From contig NZ_VLXZ01000008.1 in the NCBI RefSeq assembly GCF_007293315.1, positions 1 to 64,000 on the forward strand: a DNA stretch of 64,000 nt, in the 5' to 3' direction. Under the pieces are notes generated by a model. The model searched no databases, was not told where the DNA came from, and saw only the letters and a list, made by a program, of their open reading frames with translations. This document shows positions 43,596-52,508 of this stretch, in pieces. The position numbers were made by a program, and so were the translations under genes. The number at the start of each line of letters is the position of its first letter. Within the stretch, counting starts at the first letter, position 1. This stretch comes from Alkalicoccobacillus porphyridii. GTDB lineage: Bacteria > Bacillota > Bacilli > Bacillales > Bacillaceae_D.

Positions 43596-43614
43596 GTTAC
43601 AAGTAGAATAAGAT

Positions 43615-44124
43615 TTATAAGTATTTTTCACTAATCACCTTCCTATGGTGTAACTCGTGTCCTGCAATGCCATATGCAATGGTACCTATTGAAACTGGAC
43701 TGTTCATTACATTTCCAGTTCGAACCCACTCAGTATCATCAAACGTTGAAATGAGGCTTAACGTGTTGGAGCGCACTGTGTCTAAACCAGTTAGTAACTG
43801 TTCCCAAGCTAATTTGTTGAAGTTTGCTGCAGAAACGTATTGATTCTGATCCATTGGTGGTAATGGTTCACTTTCATTTCGTGCGATAGCAAGCATTCGA
43901 TACGACATCACGCGTTCCGAGTCAGTCATATGCCCAATCACTTCTTTTAAAGTCCATTTCCCTGAGGCGTACGCCTTACTTGCTAAATCCTCTTTTACAC
44001 TGCTTAAGAGGTTGATCGTCTTAGTTCTTTGCTTATTAAGTATTTCTTCAATATCTCCATCGGGGACAAGACTAATAAACCTCTCAATCTCTGGATTTTG
44101 AATAGATAATGGTCGCGAACGCAT
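43615..44124 (-). CDS. DinB/YfiT-family putative metal-dependent hydrolase
   Basis: 169 residues of the DinB_2 four-helix fold. The three metal histidines are expected in KEVIGHMTDSERVM and in AGHELHHRKVI at the C terminus. Family members include bacillithiol and mycothiol S-transferases. AAGGAGGG precedes the start. It runs toward the scar, tail to the decayed arm. Confidence 0.88.
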   Translation of the reverse strand: MRSRPLSIQNPEIERFISLVPDGDIEEILNKQRTKTINLLSSVKEDLASKAYASGKWTLKEVIGHMTDSERVMSYRMLAIARNESEPLPPMDQNQYVSAANFNKLAWEQLLTGLDTVRSNTLSLISTFDDTEWVRTGNVMNSPVSIGTIAYGIAGHELHHRKVISEKYL

Positions 44125-44500
44125 AAAAACCCTCCTTTTTAGAATGATTGCATTGCAAGTTGTGAGACTGTCATCAAACAGTTTAGCTCAATGACAATTA
44201 TCTCAAATTTCCAAAAACTCCGCAAGAATATATGTCGTTTAGTACAAACTTTAATTATTCTTTAATTATTACTTTTGCACATATTAGCGATTAGGATAGA
44301 TCATCCCATTCCGTACTGAAACAGCAGCTATTTTCAAAAATCTGAAATTATCATCCAATATTTACTAGGTTTCATTTGCTCAAAAATGAGGAATGGTATG
44401 GTCGAGATGGTGCACCCTCTCCAAAGAGATTAAATTAAATAGATAAAGCCATCCTTTTGTAATGGAGTTATGCTGCTTTATTAAGAAAGGAAGCGAGAGT
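44125..44500. other. Gap upstream of amaP
   Basis: 376 bp without a gene. I looked for a SigB promoter because asp23 loci are often SigB-controlled, but TGGTATGG at 44396 lacks a -35 at proper distance. A short hairpin ATAAAGCCATCC/TGGAG...GCTTTAT lies near 44443-44482. Confidence 0.5.
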
Positions 44501-45052
44501 GTGAACCTAGCCATTCGATTCATTATCGGTGTTTTTTCCTTACTCACACTACTTTTAAGCGGAAGTGTTTTACTAGAGATAACAGGAATATACGATCCTT
44601 TGAATGAACTGTTAAATGTGCAGCAATCAAATGAGATCTATTGGATCTTAATTGGTGTTCTTACCTTTATAGGACTCGTAGCCTTGATTATGTTTATTAC
44701 AGCTTTTAAATCAAGCGAGATCTCTGAGCGCAACTATCAATCCCCTACGGATATAGGTGTGATAGGTATCTCAAAAGATTCAATTGAATCAACGGTTTTA
44801 CGAATCATTAGAAGATTTGAAGGTATGCGCTCTGTTGATGTTCACTCAAGTATTTCTAAGAAAACACAGCAGGTGACAGTAGATGTAAGCTATTCTCCTT
44901 TTGGACCAAGTCCAGTCCAGGAAAATGCAAAGAAGCTTCAAGAAACAGTCAAGACTGAGCTCGAAAGCTGGCTTGAAATACCTGTTAAAGAAGTGAAAGT
45001 ACATGTAAAGCATGAGCCACATTCACCAAAAAAACGTGAACGCGTCATTTAA
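44501..45052 (+). CDS. amaP: Alkaline shock membrane anchor protein AmaP
   Basis: 183 residues: two membrane spans (about 4-26 and 46-70) and a cytoplasmic domain ending in a basic tail. In Staphylococcus AmaP tethers Asp23 to the membrane. The GTG start at 44501 follows AAGGAAGCGAG; the frame is open further upstream. The next two genes are DUF2273 and Asp23, the usual cluster for envelope or alkaline stress. Confidence 0.88.
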   Translation: MNLAIRFIIGVFSLLTLLLSGSVLLEITGIYDPLNELLNVQQSNEIYWILIGVLTFIGLVALIMFITAFKSSEISERNYQSPTDIGVIGISKDSIESTVLRIIRRFEGMRSVDVHSSISKKTQQVTVDVSYSPFGPSPVQENAKKLQETVKTELESWLEIPVKEVKVHVKHEPHSPKKRERVI

Positions 45053-45064
45053 GGAGGAAGCGTA

Positions 45065-45274
45065 ATGAATCAAGAACTATTCATGCGCTATCGAGGGCGC
45101 ATTCTAGGGTTATTGATTGCCATCGTATTTAGCATTTTGTTTCTTACGATAGGCTTTGGATATACATTAGCTGTAGGAATATTTGTGTTAATTGGATATT
45201 TAATCGGCAAGTGGGTTGATGGCGATTTAAATGTGGGTGCCTATATTGATGCACTTTTTAGCAAAAGAGATTAA
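45065..45274 (+). CDS. DUF2273 small membrane protein of the asp23 operon
   Basis: 69 residues with two membrane spans (about 12-29 and 32-48) and the family pattern YRGRILGLLIAIVFSILF then LIGYLIGKWVDG. Encoded between amaP and asp23 in many Firmicutes, it probably joins the same membrane assembly. AAGGAGGAAG precedes the ATG. Confidence 0.92.
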   Translation: MNQELFMRYRGRILGLLIAIVFSILFLTIGFGYTLAVGIFVLIGYLIGKWVDGDLNVGAYIDALFSKRD

Positions 45275-45298
45275 TCTAACTTTAGGGAGATGTTCATA

Positions 45299-45769
45299 AT
45301 GGAAACCAACGTACAATCAACTGAAAAAACAAATGCTCAATTAGAGAAAGAACAAAAACAAAATGAGACTCAACATGAGAACCGTGAAAAATTAACATAC
45401 GATGATGAAGTCATCAAAAAAATTACAGCGTTAGCTACAAACGAAGTGGCAGGAATTTTAGGAATGAGCGGTAACCTATTCCACGGTGTGAGAGAAACAT
45501 TTGGTGGCGATGAAAAAATCACTAAAGGCATTAGCGCAGACGTAGGCGAAAAACAAGTAGCCATCGATATTGAGGTGTTTGTGGAGTATGGTAAAAACAT
45601 TCCAAGTATCTATAAGGAAGTAAAAGAAAGCGTAAGTACAAGCATTCGCAATATGACAGGACTTGAGCTTGTAGAATTCAACATGAATGTAGATGATGTG
45701 TTCACTCGTGAAGAATTTGAGAGTAGAAAATCAAACTCAAACTCAGCCACTTCCGGTAGAGTAGAATAG
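45299..45769 (+). CDS. asp23: Asp23/Gls24-family envelope stress protein
   Basis: 156 residues. After a 35-residue polar, Gln/Glu-rich N terminus the Asp23 domain runs from YDDEVIKKITALATNEVAGILGMSG to the conserved VEFNMNVDDVFTRE. The ATG at 45299 is 9 nt after AGGGAG; the ATG at 45290 abuts it. Anchored by AmaP at the membrane, it is one of the most abundant stress proteins in relatives. Confidence 0.93.
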   Translation: METNVQSTEKTNAQLEKEQKQNETQHENREKLTYDDEVIKKITALATNEVAGILGMSGNLFHGVRETFGGDEKITKGISADVGEKQVAIDIEVFVEYGKNIPSIYKEVKESVSTSIRNMTGLELVEFNMNVDDVFTREEFESRKSNSNSATSGRVE

Positions 45770-45788
45770 GGTAAATTATTTAGACGAT

Positions 45789-45822
45789 ATGGTGTATACC
45801 TAACCATATCGTCTTTTTTTTG
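45789..45822 (+). terminator. Terminator after asp23
   Basis: GACGATATGGT and ACCATATCGTC form a perfect 11-bp stem around GTATACCTA-like loop bases, followed by eight T. Confidence 0.92.
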
Positions 45823-46023
45823 TGCATAAATAAATCAGTTAGGACTTACAAAATATTTTTTTCTATTGTACTTAAAATAAACGTTTTTTACTTACCATAG
45901 ATATATTATCTTACTCACACTAGTACTTAACGTTTAAATAGTAATTTAATTAATATTAAATAATAAAATATCCTATTTTACATTATAAAAATTAATATTA
46001 TTCTTAAGTTATAATACTAAAAA

Positions 46024-46037
46024 AGAAAGCGCTACCA
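46024..46037 (+). promoter_or_regulatory. Candidate CcpA (cre) site before the 2HCT transporter
   Basis: AGAAAGCGCTACCA fits the cre consensus TGNAANCGNTNNCA except at the first base, 21 bp upstream of the transporter gene. Confidence 0.55.
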
Positions 46038-46057
46038 GAGAAAAGGGGATATTCATT

Positions 46058-47374
46058 ATGGATGATAATTTAAAAGAAAGTAGAAAGAACAATATATTTA
46101 GTAATGAGATCTACGGAATAAAGTTGCCTCTTTATTTAAGCCTTATAATTCCTGCAATTGTATGCTTGTATTTAGACATTATTCCGATTAACATATTGAC
46201 CGGATTGATGATTACAATGGGTCTAGGTGGCTTATTTTTATGGATTGGAAATTCAATTCCTAAGTTCTCAGAGTTTGGTGGAGGAACATTATTATGTATT
46301 TTCCTGCCTGCATTACTTATTTTCGTAGGTATTTTACCAGAATCAACTTCTGAAATTGCTAAAACTTTTTATAGTGGCTTTGGATTTCAAGATTTTATTG
46401 TAGCAGGATTAATTGTTGGTAGTATTTTAAGTATCAAAAGAGAAATTCTAATCACGGTTGGATTAAAAATGCTGTTTCCTCTTTTAACTACTATTTTACT
46501 TGGTGCTTTAGTTGGGGGATTACTAGGACAATTATTTGGTTTAGGTTTTAAATACACCATTTTATTGATTGTCGCTCCAATTATGGCAAGTGGCCTAACT
46601 ACAGGAGCAATCCCATTGTCGCAAATTTACGCAGATAATATGGGAGGAGTTCCAGCAGATTTCTTTGATATTCTTGCGCCTGCCGTTATGGTTTCTAATA
46701 TTATATGTATTTTGTTGGCATCGGTATTAAATTACTTGGGTAAAAGAAAGAAAACCCCATTTAAAGGTTTTTCGGGAGACGGTAACCCACTAAGAGTAAA
46801 AAATGAGTCGTTTAAAGCTGAAGAAGGAAACAAATTGATTGAATCACTTAAAAATCTAGGTATAGGTATTATGGTAGCTGGTGGATTATATATGGCAGGC
46901 GTATTACTCAACGAGCTTTTTCCTTTTTTCCATACGTTTGTATGGCTCATTGTTTTAGCTGCTATTTTAAAGCTTACAAATTTGCTGCCTAACCAAATAA
47001 ACATGGGTGCAGAAATATGGTTTAACTTTATTAGCAGAGTCTGGGTGCCAGCAGTGCTAGTTGCTATCAGTGCAAGTTTAATCGATGTAAATAGAGTCAT
47101 AGAGCTAGTTACGAATCCAACTAATATGTTTGTAACTGTCATGGTTGTAGTCATTATTGCAACAATAGCAGGTTTTGCAGGATGGATCATTGGTTTCTAT
47201 TTTGTTGAATCATCTATTATTTCGGGTCTTGCTTTAGCAGATATGGGAGGAGTAGGTGATGTAGCAGTATTAAAAGCAAGCGAAAGAATGGGGCTATTCC
47301 CCTTTTTACAAATAACAACAAGAATAGGTGGAGTTTTAACTATAGTGGTAATGAGTTTACTCTCTGCAACTTAA
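46058..47374 (+). CDS. 2-hydroxycarboxylate transporter family (CitS/CimH/MaeN) symporter
   Basis: 438 residues with about eleven spans. The GGxG-type re-entrant motifs of the 2HCT family are seen in FGGGTLL and ADMGGVGDVAVLKASERMGLFPF, and SGLTTGAIPLSQIYA lies between. Members import citrate, malate or lactate-type acids with sodium or protons. It faces a LysR gene across a shared terminator, next to a 2-hydroxyacid dehydrogenase and an RraA-like aldolase, so it likely brings in the substrate of that short pathway. Confidence 0.9.
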   Translation: MDDNLKESRKNNIFSNEIYGIKLPLYLSLIIPAIVCLYLDIIPINILTGLMITMGLGGLFLWIGNSIPKFSEFGGGTLLCIFLPALLIFVGILPESTSEIAKTFYSGFGFQDFIVAGLIVGSILSIKREILITVGLKMLFPLLTTILLGALVGGLLGQLFGLGFKYTILLIVAPIMASGLTTGAIPLSQIYADNMGGVPADFFDILAPAVMVSNIICILLASVLNYLGKRKKTPFKGFSGDGNPLRVKNESFKAEEGNKLIESLKNLGIGIMVAGGLYMAGVLLNELFPFFHTFVWLIVLAAILKLTNLLPNQINMGAEIWFNFISRVWVPAVLVAISASLIDVNRVIELVTNPTNMFVTVMVVVIIATIAGFAGWIIGFYFVESSIISGLALADMGGVGDVAVLKASERMGLFPFLQITTRIGGVLTIVVMSLLSAT

Positions 47375-47378
47375 ATGA

Positions 47379-47414
47379 ACAAAAAGCCCTGGATTTTTAA
47401 ACAGGGCTTTTTGT
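47379..47414. terminator. Shared bidirectional terminator
   Basis: ACAAAAAGCCCTG (47379-47391) pairs with CAGGGCTTTTTGT (47402-47414), flanked by A and T runs, serving both the 2HCT gene and the LysR gene, whose stop codon is in the loop. Confidence 0.88.
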
Positions 47415-48293
47415 ATTTTCTTCTTCAAGGACTTTATCTGTCAGGTACTGAAATAATTCAAGAGCATTTCTTTTAGAAGAAAAAGGTTTTTTATGAGTTA
47501 GTTTATAACATGTGTAAGGAGGTGGGGAGTCTTGAAGCTTATATATATAAATATTCCTTTCCTTAATGACTTTTTTGGCTATCCACTCGGGTACAACAGC
47601 CCAATACTTTGAATTTTCAAGTACAGCAAGTAATATACTTAGATTATCAAGCTTGAATTGTTGATAAATCATTTGTCCACACCAATATTCGTGCCAAAGT
47701 CTATACTCTTCTCCCCATGGCATAAAAAGTTCAAACTTTGAATCTAACTCGTTAATTTTTACACTATTTACCCCCACATATTCTTTAGCACTTATAACAA
47801 CAAGTGGAGATTCAAAAAATTGATTCACAGCAACATTTGGACTGTTTCTGTCTATCAATGAGAATCCAATGTCTATTGAACGACTTTCAATGTCATCGTA
47901 TATTTCTGTGGAATGTAAGGTATTCGCTGATAAGAATAAAGATGATGTTAAAGTAGTTATTTCTTTATATACATCAGGAAGAAAAAAAGTATTAAAACTA
48001 TCAATGGAACCTATGCTCAATGCTAATTTAGGACCTCTTTGTTTTAATAGATTAAATTCTTTGTCTATATTATCCCATTGTTCTGCTAATTTTAGAAACT
48101 CTTCACCCGCAGGAGTTAGATTGACTTTTTTAATACCCTTTCCTCTTTCTATTAACTTAAATCCTAATTCTGTTTCGGCAATCATTAGTCTCTGACTAAT
48201 AGTAGTTTGAGCAACGTGTAACTCCTTGGCAGCTGCACTCAACGATTTTTTCTTTACAACAACTAAAAATGTCTCTATAAAATTCAAATTCAT
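47397..48293 (-). CDS. LysR-family regulator of the hydroxyacid cluster
   Basis: 298 residues. The N-terminal HTH is MNLNFIETFLVVVKKKSLSA then AAKELHVAQTTISQRLMIAE, followed by a LysR substrate-binding domain. GAGGTG lies just before ATG at 48293; a longer frame upstream crosses the promoter region and is not used. It is divergent from the dehydrogenase gene and convergent with the transporter, so it can control both. Confidence 0.9.
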   Translation of the reverse strand: MNLNFIETFLVVVKKKSLSAAAKELHVAQTTISQRLMIAETELGFKLIERGKGIKKVNLTPAGEEFLKLAEQWDNIDKEFNLLKQRGPKLALSIGSIDSFNTFFLPDVYKEITTLTSSLFLSANTLHSTEIYDDIESRSIDIGFSLIDRNSPNVAVNQFFESPLVVISAKEYVGVNSVKINELDSKFELFMPWGEEYRLWHEYWCGQMIYQQFKLDNLSILLAVLENSKYWAVVPEWIAKKVIKERNIYIYKLQDSPPPYTCYKLTHKKPFSSKRNALELFQYLTDKVLEEENTKSPV

Positions 48294-48320
48294 ATGAACA
48301 CCTCTTTTAACACATTTATT

Positions 48321-48333
48321 GCTATTTAATAGC
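48321..48333. promoter_or_regulatory. Palindrome in the LysR divergent region
   Basis: GCTATTTAATAGC is a 6-bp inverted repeat around one base and contains the T-N11-A spacing of LysR boxes with its flanks. It lies 28 bp before lysR. Confidence 0.55.
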
Positions 48334-48382
48334 TTTAATCTGTATTTTACACTAAAGATCATTATATATAATATAAAATTAA

Positions 48383-48396
48383 TGGTAGCGTTATCA
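48383..48396 (+). promoter_or_regulatory. Candidate CcpA (cre) site before the dehydrogenase
   Basis: TGGTAGCGTTATCA matches the cre consensus at all fixed positions, 18 bp before ATG 48415. It suggests glucose repression of the cluster. Confidence 0.6.
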
Positions 48397-48414
48397 AATG
48401 AAGAGGTGTTTAAA

Positions 48415-49347
48415 ATGAAAAAATATAAAATTCTTTTAAAAGAACATATAGATAAGAATGCATTAGAAATCCTTAAAGAATCTTGCACAATTACAGATGA
48501 TTTTGATGAGATTGAAAATGTCGATGCCATTATTATTAGAGCAGAAAAAGTTACACGTGAGATGATTGCTAAAGCAAAAAAGTTAAAGGTAATAGGTAAA
48601 CATGGTGTCGGTTACGACTCAATAGATATACAAGCATCAAAAGAGTTTGGCATAGATGTTGTCTACACGCCAATAGCAAATATTCAATCAGTTGGTGAGC
48701 TAATTATTGCATTAATGATGAATACAGCTAGGAATGTGAGTTTAAGCTTTGAAAGAGGAAAAAAGAATCTAAATAAAACAATTGCGCCAAAAGAACTAAT
48801 TGGTTATCAGTTAAATCATAAAAAGCTTGGTATTGTTGGAGCGGGAAAGATTAATAGGATTGCAGCTAATATTGCAAAAGTCGGGTTCAACATGGAGGTT
48901 TTAGCGTATGACCCCTTTATTTCTGAAGAAGATTGCAATGAACTAGGTTTTAAAAAAGCTCAGTCATTAGAATGGGTTATGGAAACTTCTGATTTTATAT
49001 CAATTAGTGTCCCATTAACAGGAGATACTAAACATTTAATTAATAAAACAATGCTAGATCTAATGAAATCTAGCGCAATTTTAATTAATACATCAAGAGG
49101 TGGTGTAGTTGACGAAGATGCACTCTATCATGCTCTTTACAATAAGTCTATATTCGCTGCAGCAAGCGATGTGTTTGTAAACGAGCCACCTACACATGAG
49201 AATAAACTTCTAAGCCTAGATAACTTTGTAGCGACTCCACATGTAGGAGCAAATACACATGAAGCAATGGAATTAATGGGTTCAACAGTGGTGAACGAGG
49301 TGCTTCTTGTATTAAATGGAAGAACTCCAAATTACCGTGTTCTATAA
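48415..49347 (+). CDS. D-isomer-specific 2-hydroxyacid dehydrogenase
   Basis: 310 residues. The NAD site is LGIVGAGKINRIAANI (Asn at the last Gly position), the catalytic Arg is in INTSRGGVVDEDALY, and the Glu and His are in VNEPP and TPHVGANTHEAM. It is related to phosphoglycerate dehydrogenase but lacks the regulatory ACT domain. GAGGTG precedes ATG 48415. With the RraA-like gene 17 bp later it likely forms a catabolic operon for a hydroxy- or ketoacid. Confidence 0.9.
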   Translation: MKKYKILLKEHIDKNALEILKESCTITDDFDEIENVDAIIIRAEKVTREMIAKAKKLKVIGKHGVGYDSIDIQASKEFGIDVVYTPIANIQSVGELIIALMMNTARNVSLSFERGKKNLNKTIAPKELIGYQLNHKKLGIVGAGKINRIAANIAKVGFNMEVLAYDPFISEEDCNELGFKKAQSLEWVMETSDFISISVPLTGDTKHLINKTMLDLMKSSAILINTSRGGVVDEDALYHALYNKSIFAAASDVFVNEPPTHENKLLSLDNFVATPHVGANTHEAMELMGSTVVNEVLLVLNGRTPNYRVL

Positions 49348-49364
49348 AAAGGAGAATGGAAAAA

Positions 49365-50054
49365 ATGAGTGTAGGAAAAAGAATTTATAAACATAGAGAG
49401 AACTTGAATCCCACTTTGGTAGAGCGCTTTAGAGAGTATCCATCCGCAAATGTTTCCGATTGTATGGAAAGATTATATAGTATGAACGCATATATTAAGC
49501 CATATGGTAAGCAAAAAAAAATAATTGGTCAAGCCTTAACAGTAAAGGCCTCTATAGCTGATAATATGCTTTTTCATCAAGCTCTTTTAATGGCTAATCC
49601 AGGTGATGTCATTGTGGTAGAAGCAGGAAGAGATATGAATCATAGTATTTGTGGAGATATCATGTATTCAATTGCTAAAAGTAAAGATATTGCAGGCTTT
49701 GTTGTTGATGGTTGTATTCGAGATGTCGATTATCTTTTAAGAGAGGATTTCCCTGTTTTTGCTGCAGGTGTTACTGGAAGAGGACCTTATAAAAATGGTC
49801 CAGGAGAAGTTAATGTTGATATTTCATGTGGAGGACAGGTTGTACATCCTGGAGATATCATCTTAGGAGATGAAGATGGGATTGTAGTTATTCCACCGCT
49901 AGAAGCTGAAGATATTCTGTTAAAGGTAGAGGCTTTAATTACGAACGAGAACAAATCAATGGACATGATTGAGAAAGGTGAATGGGAAAAAGGAACATTA
50001 GCCAAAAATATAAAACAGCATTTAGAAGACAATGGCTATCAGTTTATTGATTGA
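49365..50054 (+). CDS. RraA-like / HMG-CHA aldolase family protein
   Basis: 229 residues with PGDVIVVEAGRDMNHSICGD, GFVVDGCIRDVDYL (the Arg and Asp of the active site), FPVFAAGVTGRGP and the C-terminal HPGDIILGDEDGIVVIPP. Proteins with this pattern cleave 4-hydroxy-4-methyl-2-oxoglutarate-type substrates or decarboxylate oxaloacetate. AAAGGAG is 10 nt before ATG 49365; ATG 49356 is too close. It ends the catabolic cluster. Confidence 0.88.
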   Translation: MSVGKRIYKHRENLNPTLVERFREYPSANVSDCMERLYSMNAYIKPYGKQKKIIGQALTVKASIADNMLFHQALLMANPGDVIVVEAGRDMNHSICGDIMYSIAKSKDIAGFVVDGCIRDVDYLLREDFPVFAAGVTGRGPYKNGPGEVNVDISCGGQVVHPGDIILGDEDGIVVIPPLEAEDILLKVEALITNENKSMDMIEKGEWEKGTLAKNIKQHLEDNGYQFID

Positions 50055-50067
50055 TTATAAAATATCA

Positions 50068-50196
50068 TAAGTCAGTATAAGTAGTGCGTATGCTTTTTGG
50101 ATATAAAACTATTTAGGTTAAACTCGTGGATATTCAACTCCCTCAATATATATAAATGTAAGATACCAAGGTCTGTAGAACTTTGGTATTTTTTAT
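50068..50196 (+). mobile_element. Scar S14: decayed tRNA-Leu 3' half + terminator
   Basis: AGTAGTGCGTATGCTTTTTG resembles a piece of the class A arm. TTTAGGTTAAACTCGTGGA is an exact piece of the core, and a damaged T arm TATTCAACTCCCTCAA follows. The terminator GATACCAAGG/CTTTGGTATTTTTT is intact. The remaining 50197-50555 shows no gene. Confidence 0.78.
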
Positions 50197-50555
50197 TTTG
50201 AATCATTTTTTATTCTGAACGGGAAGGTAGCGTTCTGTTTAATATGTTAGGTTTCAGAGAAAAACCCCTTAGAATTATTGAATACTTCCGATTAGACATT
50301 GAATTTATGTCTGAATGAAGCCTCTATATTAAATTTATCTTAATTTTAGGATAAGCTGTAATTAGAAGGAATTAATTAAATAAAAAAAGAAATGGTATAG
50401 ATAGAGGGATTCCAACTGTGAACTTTCATTCATAGATTAAAGAAGGGTTTTCAAGTATTCGCTACAAAAAATGTAACGTATTTAGCTAAAGGACGTCTTT
50501 CATGCTACTATATTCACTAAATGCGATTAAATAAAATAAGGAGGGAGATCTCTGG

Positions 50556-51263
50556 ATGATATTAAGCTTAAACCATGTGAGTGGTGGATACCTTACTCGA
50601 AAAATTATAAGAGACATTTCGTTTGATATTCATACGGGAGAAATCATTGGTTTAGTCGGTTTGAATGGTGCTGGAAAAAGCACAACCCTTCGTCACATGA
50701 TAGGCACCTTAAAACCCATGGGTGGTGAGGTCACCATAAATGAGCAAGATTGGTATATTCACAGAGAGAAAATCGCTGTTATTCCTGATAAACCACATCT
50801 TTATCCAAACCTTACTGTTAACGAACATTTTGAATTTATAAAGAGGATTTATCAAATTGATAAGGATGACTATTTGAATGCTTTAATCGACAGATATTCA
50901 CTTCGAACTCACATGAACAAATATCCCTACGCATTATCAAAAGGCACACAACAAAAGGTTTCGATTATTAGTGCAATGATCTCAAATCCAACATTTCTTG
51001 TGATTGATGAACCCTTTATGGGCCTAGATCCACGTGGTTTAAAATACTTTATGGAGGATCTGGTTAGACTTAAAATAGAGGGTGTAGGCATTATCCTTTC
51101 CACTCATATGTTGAATATCGCGGAACGCTTGTGTGATCGGGTCATTGTTTTACATGAAGGCGACCAAAAGTTTTATCATGATCGTCCTTACCTGACTGCT
51201 GAGCATATGAAGGATGTTACGTTAGAGGATATTTTCTTTTCAATAATTGAGGAAAAAAGATGA
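50556..51263 (+). CDS. EcsA-like ABC transporter ATPase
   Basis: 235 residues with Walker A GLNGAGKSTTLRH, Q-loop position replaced in VIPDKPHLYPN, a signature LSKGTQQKVSII and Walker B FLVIDEPFMGLDP, then LSTHMLNIAER. It matches the EcsA pattern, a transporter ATPase needed in B. subtilis for competence, secretion and regulated proteolysis. GGAGGGAG precedes the ATG. It overlaps the permease by 4 nt. Confidence 0.88.
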   Translation: MILSLNHVSGGYLTRKIIRDISFDIHTGEIIGLVGLNGAGKSTTLRHMIGTLKPMGGEVTINEQDWYIHREKIAVIPDKPHLYPNLTVNEHFEFIKRIYQIDKDDYLNALIDRYSLRTHMNKYPYALSKGTQQKVSIISAMISNPTFLVIDEPFMGLDPRGLKYFMEDLVRLKIEGVGIILSTHMLNIAERLCDRVIVLHEGDQKFYHDRPYLTAEHMKDVTLEDIFFSIIEEKR

Positions 51264-52348
51264 AGGATTTATTTATTGAAAGACTTCAAAATTCTATGCA
51301 ACAAAACATAAAAACTCTTGTTAAAGTGTTAGGACATAGTGGTGTATTTGCGTTAATACCATTTATGATGTTAGTGGTGTATGTCGTGATCATGTTACTG
51401 CAAGATGGCCATCTTCATTCGTTCTATCAATCCCTCATTCTTACCGGACTCTTTCTTTTTTTTACTCTTAATAGAGGGATCGTTAGCTTTATTAGTGAGT
51501 TTGATGAGATTTATTTAGCTTCTAAAGTAAAAGCGATGAATGGTTATTTTATGTATTGTTTACTTTATAACCTGACCATTCAATCGATAAAGGCTGCTTT
51601 GTTTACCTTGTTTTTACTATACGCCCTTAGTTTACATATAAGCGAATTGGCGACTCTTTTTATCTTCATACAACTCTTAGGTATTTTGCATATTCTATTT
51701 CTAGTGATCATCATTAGCACGAGTAACCAAAAAACAGAGTTACTTTTGGGGCTTCATCATGCTTGTGTTGGAGTTTGTTTTCTTTTAATGCTAGAAGCAT
51801 CGATTATCTTTGGTATTGTCCTTATAATAGGTATCGTACTTATTGGTCTACTCTATAGTAGAACGATAATTTTTCCTATTCATTCTTGGAAGAGATTCAT
51901 GAAGTCTGAAGAGAAAGCGGCAAAAGTAGTTCAGATTTTTTTAAGTGGTTTTATTGATGTAAAGTCAGATCAAATATCTTATAGAAATATGATACCGTTA
52001 GCCTTTTTTAAAAAAGATGAGAATCCATTAGTCTACCTATTCGTGCGTTCGACAGTAAGAGGCACAGAAACCAGCCGAAACTTTGTTCGAGTGATTCTTT
52101 TAACAGTTTTTCTGATCGTTTACTTTAAGAGCTTATTCATTCTCATTCCACTGATAGCTGTATTGATTTATTTTAATACATTGCAATTCTCACAAGGAAT
52201 TGGCTCAGGAAAAGAATTAATCCCACTCCACTTTCCGATTAATAATCAAATGATAAACGATGCAGAGAAGCATATTAAAAGGAGAGGTGTTTTAATCCAA
52301 TTATATATTTTCATGTCTGTTATACTTATTCAGACATTCTATTTTTAG
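51260..52348 (+). CDS. EcsB-like ABC transporter permease
   Basis: 362 residues with about seven to eight membrane segments and a basic N terminus (FIERLQNSMQQNIKTLVKV) characteristic of EcsB. The pair with the EcsA-like ATPase is complete, but EcsC is absent. It may be a second copy beside the chromosomal ecs operon or its displaced form. Confidence 0.85.
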   Translation: MKDLFIERLQNSMQQNIKTLVKVLGHSGVFALIPFMMLVVYVVIMLLQDGHLHSFYQSLILTGLFLFFTLNRGIVSFISEFDEIYLASKVKAMNGYFMYCLLYNLTIQSIKAALFTLFLLYALSLHISELATLFIFIQLLGILHILFLVIIISTSNQKTELLLGLHHACVGVCFLLMLEASIIFGIVLIIGIVLIGLLYSRTIIFPIHSWKRFMKSEEKAAKVVQIFLSGFIDVKSDQISYRNMIPLAFFKKDENPLVYLFVRSTVRGTETSRNFVRVILLTVFLIVYFKSLFILIPLIAVLIYFNTLQFSQGIGSGKELIPLHFPINNQMINDAEKHIKRRGVLIQLYIFMSVILIQTFYF

Positions 52349-52508
52349 TAGCGTGTATGTTTTCACGTCGTATTATAGAGTGTAATGATGAAAAAAGAAT
52401 GAGGGAATTAAAGCAGAAAATAGGAGAATATTTTGTGGAGTGCACAGCTGCAAGTGACAAAGAATAAGGGTGTTTTATGTGAAGTATTTAATATTAAGGG
52501 GTGATTAA

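Noticed and set aside
44340-44410. SigB promoter for amaP-asp23
   Set aside because: A TGGTAT-like -10 is seen but the only GTTT-like -35 is 19 bp away, too far for SigB.
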